From NCBI GenBank assembly GCA_902477365.1, contig CABSGW010000074.1:1-10282 (forward strand): DNA of 10,282 bases, in the 5' to 3' direction. Numbering within the stretch: position 1 is the first letter of the stretch; the number at the start of each line of letters is the position of its first letter. The DNA is from an uncultured Prevotellaceae bacterium. GTDB taxonomy: Bacteria > Bacteroidota > Bacteroidia > Bacteroidales > Bacteroidaceae. The position numbers and the translations under genes are program-made. This document shows, piece by piece, positions 7,526 to 10,282 of the stretch. The notes below the pieces were generated by a model. The model searched no databases. It saw only the letters and a list, made by a program, of their open reading frames with translations, and had not been told where the DNA came from.

Positions 7526-7556
7526 CAAATATATGCAATAGCATACTACTATGCAA
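7526..7556 (-). promoter_or_regulatory. Promoter and probable operator of the padR operon
   Basis: On the minus strand, TATATTTG (7533 to 7526) matches the Bacteroides -7 consensus TAnnTTTG. TTGC (7556 to 7553), 19 bases upstream, is a fair -33 element. Between and over the two boxes lie interlocked palindromes on one grid: TATGC (7532-7536), GCATA (7541-7545) and TATGC (7550-7554), each separated by 4 bases. This also gives a direct repeat of TATGCAATA 18 bp apart. The location fits a repressor site that blocks RNA polymerase, most simply for the PadR protein encoded just downstream. Confidence 0.65.
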
Positions 7557-7717
7557 TACAAGGTACTGTCAAATAATTTATTTTTTGATGTTATTAACCC
7601 TTTTGAAAAGACACAAGAAAAGAAGACATCCTTTTGACACAAAAACAGCTGCAAGCAGCCATGGAACCATAGCATATAAAGCACAAGCATGGCGATATGC
7701 ATGTATCACCCTCTTGG

Positions 7718-7803
7718 GTATCCACCCGTTTTCAGGAGATACCCAGTCTTTTTTCACGACATGCCCAGTCCGTTGAAACGAGATGCCCTGCCCGTTGCCG
7801 CGC
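7718..7803. repeat. Degenerate 22-bp tandem repeat, about four units
   Basis: Three contiguous 22-base units run 7738-7759, 7760-7781 and 7782-7803, and a shorter 20-base copy precedes them at 7718-7737. Aligned columns share GAT(A/G)CCC at the left, a C then T-rich centre, and (C/A)(A/C)CGA at the right. The first two full units share CCCAGTC and the last two share ATGCCC and CCGTTG. There are no spacers, so this is not a CRISPR array. Because 22 is not a multiple of three, the repeat is unlikely to encode a peptide repeat. Confidence 0.55.
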
Positions 7804-7819
7804 CAAGCGTGGCGCAACG
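7793..7819. repeat. Bulged GC-rich inverted repeat
   Basis: CGTTGC (7793-7798) plus GCCA (7802-7805) pair with TGGCGCAACG (7810-7819) around an AGCG loop, with a 3-base bulge at 7799-7801. This gives ten base pairs, mostly G-C. No T run follows on either strand, so it does not look like a terminator. It overlaps the last 22-bp repeat unit. Confidence 0.5.
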
Positions 7820-7861
7820 TCACGAACCCGCCAGACGACAGAAACAGGAATATAAAAGAAG

Positions 7862-7882
7862 CCGCCTGAACTTGTCAGACGG
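7862..7882 (-). terminator. Rho-independent terminator of the C1 peptidase gene
   Basis: The minus-strand RNA forms an 8-bp stem (CCGUCUGA with UCAGGCGG, one G-U pair) with a CAAGU loop, followed by CUUCUUUUAU. It lies 73 bases beyond the stop of the C1 peptidase gene. This is the expected layout for intrinsic termination on this strand. Confidence 0.75.
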
Positions 7883-7955
7883 ACCGCACACTGCCCAGCG
7901 CCGCCGCCACAGCTGCGCCCACCAGCAGCGTGCCCATTATCGAAAAACACCATTA

Positions 7956-9140
7956 TTATTTCAATCCCAGTTTTTTCAGAATTGCTTTTGGCAGCGCATC
8001 TTTGTGCACCACAATATTCATCGTCTTGTAGGCTACGTAAGGTTTAGAAGCATAGAAACAACCTTTGTATTCATTGTAATTACCCCAAGAGTTCTTTACC
8101 ATGAAATATTCATTACCGTCCTGATCTTTGGCCAGACCGTATATTTGCATACCGTGATCGTCAGTTGTTTCCCAATTATCATAAGCAATCTGACGCATCT
8201 CCTGTGTGATGGTTTTTTCCTGATCTGAGCCTTGTGTAGGTTTCACGTCGTTCGTTTTATCCGATCCGGTCCAACGAGCAGCATCCGACCCGGTCATATC
8301 GCTGCTCTTGCCATCGGCAGGAACAACAGCCACACCGTCGCGACGGAAGCCTTTCTCGCTCACGTCAGCACCCCAAGCAAAGGTATATCCCTTGCGCACC
8401 GCATTGTCCATCACTTCCATAAACTCGTCAAGCGGCAAGTTATAGCTTTGAGCCCAACGCCAGTTGTCTTGCACTTCAACAACAAACGGCTCGTAGAAAG
8501 GATGGTGTGTGTAAGAAGTCAAAGAGATGTAATCATCAGCTTTCAAACCCAAGCTTTCTGCAAAACTCTTCGGTGTATATTCTTTTCCTTTATAAGAGAA
8601 CTTCTCAGGAATTTCTCCCATATAGGTATCGTATATGCGCTCCAAACCTTTTTTCCAGATAGGCGAAAGTGTTTTCAACTTACCCTGAGCCAGCGCACGC
8701 ACATAACCACCTGCTACGGCATCCAGCTCGTTGTGGTTGTACAACGTATCGCCATAAAGGCTACCCGGTGCAGCCATCGCTTCCTGAGGCAACATACCAT
8801 AATTTTTCAAACAATAGAGTACGTCGTAAAAACTACCACCTTGTGAAAACGAAACATCACCATGCATACGCACTGCGGCAACACCACGGTCAACCATGGT
8901 TTTATAAACAACAAAAGATTCTCCCAAATCGTATTCTCCCTTACCCATACGCAACAGCTCAGACTCAAGGAAAGCCAAGCTTGAATAGCACCAGCAAGTG
9001 CCCGAACGGCTTTGGTTTTTGATGGATGTAATAGGGTTTTCTTTAATTACCGTAAATACCTTTGCGTCTTTTTTCTCTTCGGCCGAGGCATTTCCAAACA
9101 GCATGCAACACGCAGCTGCCACCAGCATCATTTTCTTCAT
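7956..9140 (-). CDS. Secreted C1 family cysteine peptidase (aminopeptidase C / bleomycin hydrolase-like)
   Basis: A papain-fold cysteine peptidase of 394 residues from the ATG at 9140. That start gives a clean signal peptide (MKKMMLVAAACCMLFGNASA, cleavage near residue 20), and a GGAAATA sequence lies just before it. An ATG 36 bases upstream would add charged residues ahead of the signal and is less likely. The catalytic set is complete: Gln43 and Cys49 in NQSRSGTCW, His329 in TTDDHGM, and Asn350 in VKNSWG. The pattern and spacing match the C1B group (PepC, bleomycin hydrolase), whose cytosolic members are about 450 residues. This exported, shorter version should act on peptides in the periplasm or outside. 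A linker at about 283-306 holds three (T/Q)GSD motifs just before the His block. The M24 peptidase gene ends 56 bases upstream with no obvious terminator between them, so the two may share a transcript. Confidence 0.92.
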   Translation of the reverse strand: MKKMMLVAAACCMLFGNASAEEKKDAKVFTVIKENPITSIKNQSRSGTCWCYSSLAFLESELLRMGKGEYDLGESFVVYKTMVDRGVAAVRMHGDVSFSQGGSFYDVLYCLKNYGMLPQEAMAAPGSLYGDTLYNHNELDAVAGGYVRALAQGKLKTLSPIWKKGLERIYDTYMGEIPEKFSYKGKEYTPKSFAESLGLKADDYISLTSYTHHPFYEPFVVEVQDNWRWAQSYNLPLDEFMEVMDNAVRKGYTFAWGADVSEKGFRRDGVAVVPADGKSSDMTGSDAARWTGSDKTNDVKPTQGSDQEKTITQEMRQIAYDNWETTDDHGMQIYGLAKDQDGNEYFMVKNSWGNYNEYKGCFYASKPYVAYKTMNIVVHKDALPKAILKKLGLK

Positions 9141-9196
9141 TATTTCCTTTTTTGTTTTTAAAATTATGTATTTCACTTATTTCTTTTTATACTTAC

Positions 9197-10075
9197 TCAT
9201 TTGTTCGCTTCCAAAAAAGCTTCCACCTCGTTAATGTGATAAGGAATACGCTTTTCGCCCAAGAAGCGGCAACCGTCTTTGGTGATGAGCACATCGTCTT
9301 CGATACGGATACCACCAAAATCCTTGTAAGCCTCAATGACGTCAAAGTTCAGGAATTCGGCATTGATACCCTTAGCGCGCCACAAGTCTATCAAATCCGG
9401 AATGAAATAGAGTCCCGGCTCGTCCGTCACCACAAATCCTTCTTGCAGACGGCGTGCGAAACGCAGACTGGCCAGACCAAACTGAGAAGAAGGACGCACC
9501 TCGTCGTCATAACCCACATTGGTCTGTCCCAAACCTTCCATATCGTGCACGTCCATCCCCATCATGTGCCCCAAGCCATGCGGCAGGAACAAAGCGTGCG
9601 CTCCGGCCTGTACAGCCTCTTCCACGTCACCCTTCATCAGTCCCAGCTCCTTCAAACGGGTAGTCATCAGGCGACATACATCCATATGTACATCCCACCA
9701 TTTCACTCCGGGTTTGGCTACACCCAGAGCCAAATCATGACAATCCACCACAATCTGGTAGATAGCCTTCTGACGTGCATCGAACACACCGCTCACCGGC
9801 GTTGTCCGTGTATGGTCCGAACAATAGTTGTTATTTGTCTCGGCACCGGCATCGCACAACATCAGACGGCCTGCCTCCAACGCACGGGGACCGGGGTAAC
9901 CATGCAAGATTTCGCCATGCATTGAGACAATGCTCTGGAACGATACCATGCAACCATGTGCGGCAGCAATACCATCCAGCATACCACCTATATACTGTTC
10001 AGTCACACCGGGACGACACAACTTCATGGCTGTCGTATGCCGTCTTCTGCTTGAAAAAAAAAATTTCTTCGGCAC
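9197..10075 (-). CDS. Aminopeptidase P (M24), C-terminal catalytic part, frame broken at its start
   Basis: This frame encodes the catalytic pita-bread domain of an M24 metallopeptidase of the aminopeptidase P type, which removes an N-terminal residue preceding proline. All five metal ligands are visible in this frame's numbering: Asp75 (DAGAE), Asp87 (SDHTRT), His170 (HGLGHMMGMDVHD), Glu219 (TDEPGLY) and Glu259 (GGIRIEDD). Genuine sequence begins about HTTAMKLCRPG (10039 downward). The residues before that (KKFFFSSRRR) come from adapter sequence and a homopolymer, and are not protein. The N-terminal part of the same gene continues in another frame at 10064-10282. No signal peptide can be judged because the true start is outside the window. 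The break is most likely an assembly artefact, so the organism probably has one intact gene of about 450 residues. Confidence 0.88.
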   Translation of the reverse strand: MPKKFFFSSRRRHTTAMKLCRPGVTEQYIGGMLDGIAAAHGCMVSFQSIVSMHGEILHGYPGPRALEAGRLMLCDAGAETNNNYCSDHTRTTPVSGVFDARQKAIYQIVVDCHDLALGVAKPGVKWWDVHMDVCRLMTTRLKELGLMKGDVEEAVQAGAHALFLPHGLGHMMGMDVHDMEGLGQTNVGYDDEVRPSSQFGLASLRFARRLQEGFVVTDEPGLYFIPDLIDLWRAKGINAEFLNFDVIEAYKDFGGIRIEDDVLITKDGCRFLGEKRIPYHINEVEAFLEANK

Positions 10076-10282
10076 TCTTCACCGAACGCAACTCCACAAC
10101 GGCCTTTATCAACTTCATGGAAGCCGCCTCACGCTGCTTGAAGGGATGAATCCCCAGCAAATCCATCAGACGGATTTGCGTGTCGTGACGATAGGGAGGC
10201 AAAAAGTGTATGGTGCGTCCCGACTTACGGGCTGCATCCACCAATTCCTGCAAACGGCTCATCGGAGCTGTTTGTGCCACCC
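9999..10282 (-). CDS. Aminopeptidase P, N-terminal part (partial at window edge, artefactual 3' end)
   Basis: The same gene as the M24 catalytic part, one frame away and running off the right edge. Genuine sequence covers about 10282 to 10064. It encodes the end of the creatinase-type N-terminal domain (LLGIHPFKQREAASMKLI, then VVELRSVKSAEE), which in this family leads straight into the catalytic domain. After SAEE the frame enters the run of A at 10054-10063 and the adapter at 10033-10053, giving the false tail IFFFKQKTAYDS, and then stops at 9999. Judging by relatives, which place a helix of roughly fifteen residues between these two points, about 45 coding bases have been replaced by about 25 foreign ones. 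The size of that loss is inference. Confidence 0.85.
   Translation of the reverse strand, partial: VAQTAPMSRLQELVDAARKSGRTIHFLPPYRHDTQIRLMDLLGIHPFKQREAASMKLIKAVVELRSVKSAEEIFFFKQKTAYDSHEVVSSRCD
10033..10063. other. Illumina P7 adapter plus poly-A embedded in the assembly
   Basis: Read on the minus strand, 10053 to 10033 is CAAGCAGAAGACGGCATACG followed by A. These are the first 21 of 24 bases of the Illumina P7 oligonucleotide. On the plus strand the adapter is followed at once by ten A (10054-10063), the usual trace of a read running off the end of the adapter. The insertion coincides exactly with the frame break in an otherwise well conserved gene. The last adapter bases (CATACGA) fuse smoothly with His-Thr-Thr codons, which suggests the assembler joined the ends through short matching sequence. 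Confidence 0.93.

Larger units (their letters stand above)
7570..7861. other. Noncoding stretch with repeats between two operons
   Basis: This stretch lies between the terminator of the C1 peptidase gene and the padR promoter. Short open frames exist on both strands, but none has a recognisable domain or start context. It contains the 22-bp degenerate tandem repeat (7718-7803) and the bulged hairpin at 7793-7819. The right half is clearly more GC-rich than the AT-rich left half. I see no tRNA, insertion sequence or promoter of the TAnnTTTG type in it. Confidence 0.5.

Noticed and set aside
7716..7803. CRISPR array
   Set aside because: The units are contiguous with no spacers and are too degenerate, and no cas genes are nearby.
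7578..7953. Minus-strand open frames of 73 and 81 codons after the C1 peptidase gene
   Set aside because: They cross the terminator or the 22-bp repeats, show no domain, and have no start context.
8232..8846. A 204-codon plus-strand open frame opposite the C1 peptidase
   Set aside because: It is an antisense shadow of a gene with a complete catalytic set, with no domain of its own.
9999..10075. Programmed frameshift or natural pseudogene in the M24 gene
   Set aside because: The break coincides with a 21-base match to the P7 adapter and a run of ten A, which is a simpler explanation than either biological event.

Overview
The window looks like part of a Bacteroidales chromosome (Bacteroides or a close relative), probably from a short-read draft or metagenome assembly. 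The protein families support this. So do promoters of the Bacteroides TTG / TAnnTTTG type ahead of two of the genes, the weak Shine-Dalgarno signals, and secreted peptidases of the kinds common in that group. Every gene I can support lies on the minus strand, so transcription runs from the right end of the window to the left.

Reading in the direction of transcription: (1) An M24 aminopeptidase P gene (10282 to 9197) runs off the right edge. It is split into two frames by what appears to be an Illumina P7 adapter plus a run of A (10033-10063) embedded in the assembly. (2) A secreted C1 papain-like peptidase of the aminopeptidase C / bleomycin hydrolase type (9140-7956) is followed by a hairpin-plus-U terminator (7862-7882). 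(3) A noncoding stretch (7474-7861) holds a degenerate 22-bp tandem repeat, a strong hairpin and the promoter of the next operon, with palindromes between its -33 and -7 boxes. (4) A three-gene operon follows: a PadR-family regulator (7473-7111), a PspC-domain membrane protein (7089-5386) and an exported S41 peptidase (5369-3744). It is closed by a long, strand-specific hairpin at 3636-3669. (5) The pyruvate formate-lyase operon comes next: pflB (3481-1253) from a clear promoter at 3527-3556, then a terminator-like hairpin, then the activating enzyme pflA (1149-388). (6) The left 387 bases carry a possible short gene remnant and a bidirectional terminator.

The pfl pair is standard anaerobic metabolism: PflA uses S-adenosylmethionine to install the glycyl radical in PflB, which splits pyruvate into acetyl-CoA and formate. 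The PadR-PspC-S41 operon looks like an autoregulated envelope module whose signal and substrate are unknown. The C1 and M24 genes are both peptidases and may be co-transcribed (56-bp gap), one acting outside the cytoplasm and the other probably inside.

I did not find a convincing new defence, mobile or biosynthetic system. The items most worth a second look are the adapter artefact, which will create false proteins, the padR operator region, the 22-bp repeat array, and the hairpin between pflB and pflA.
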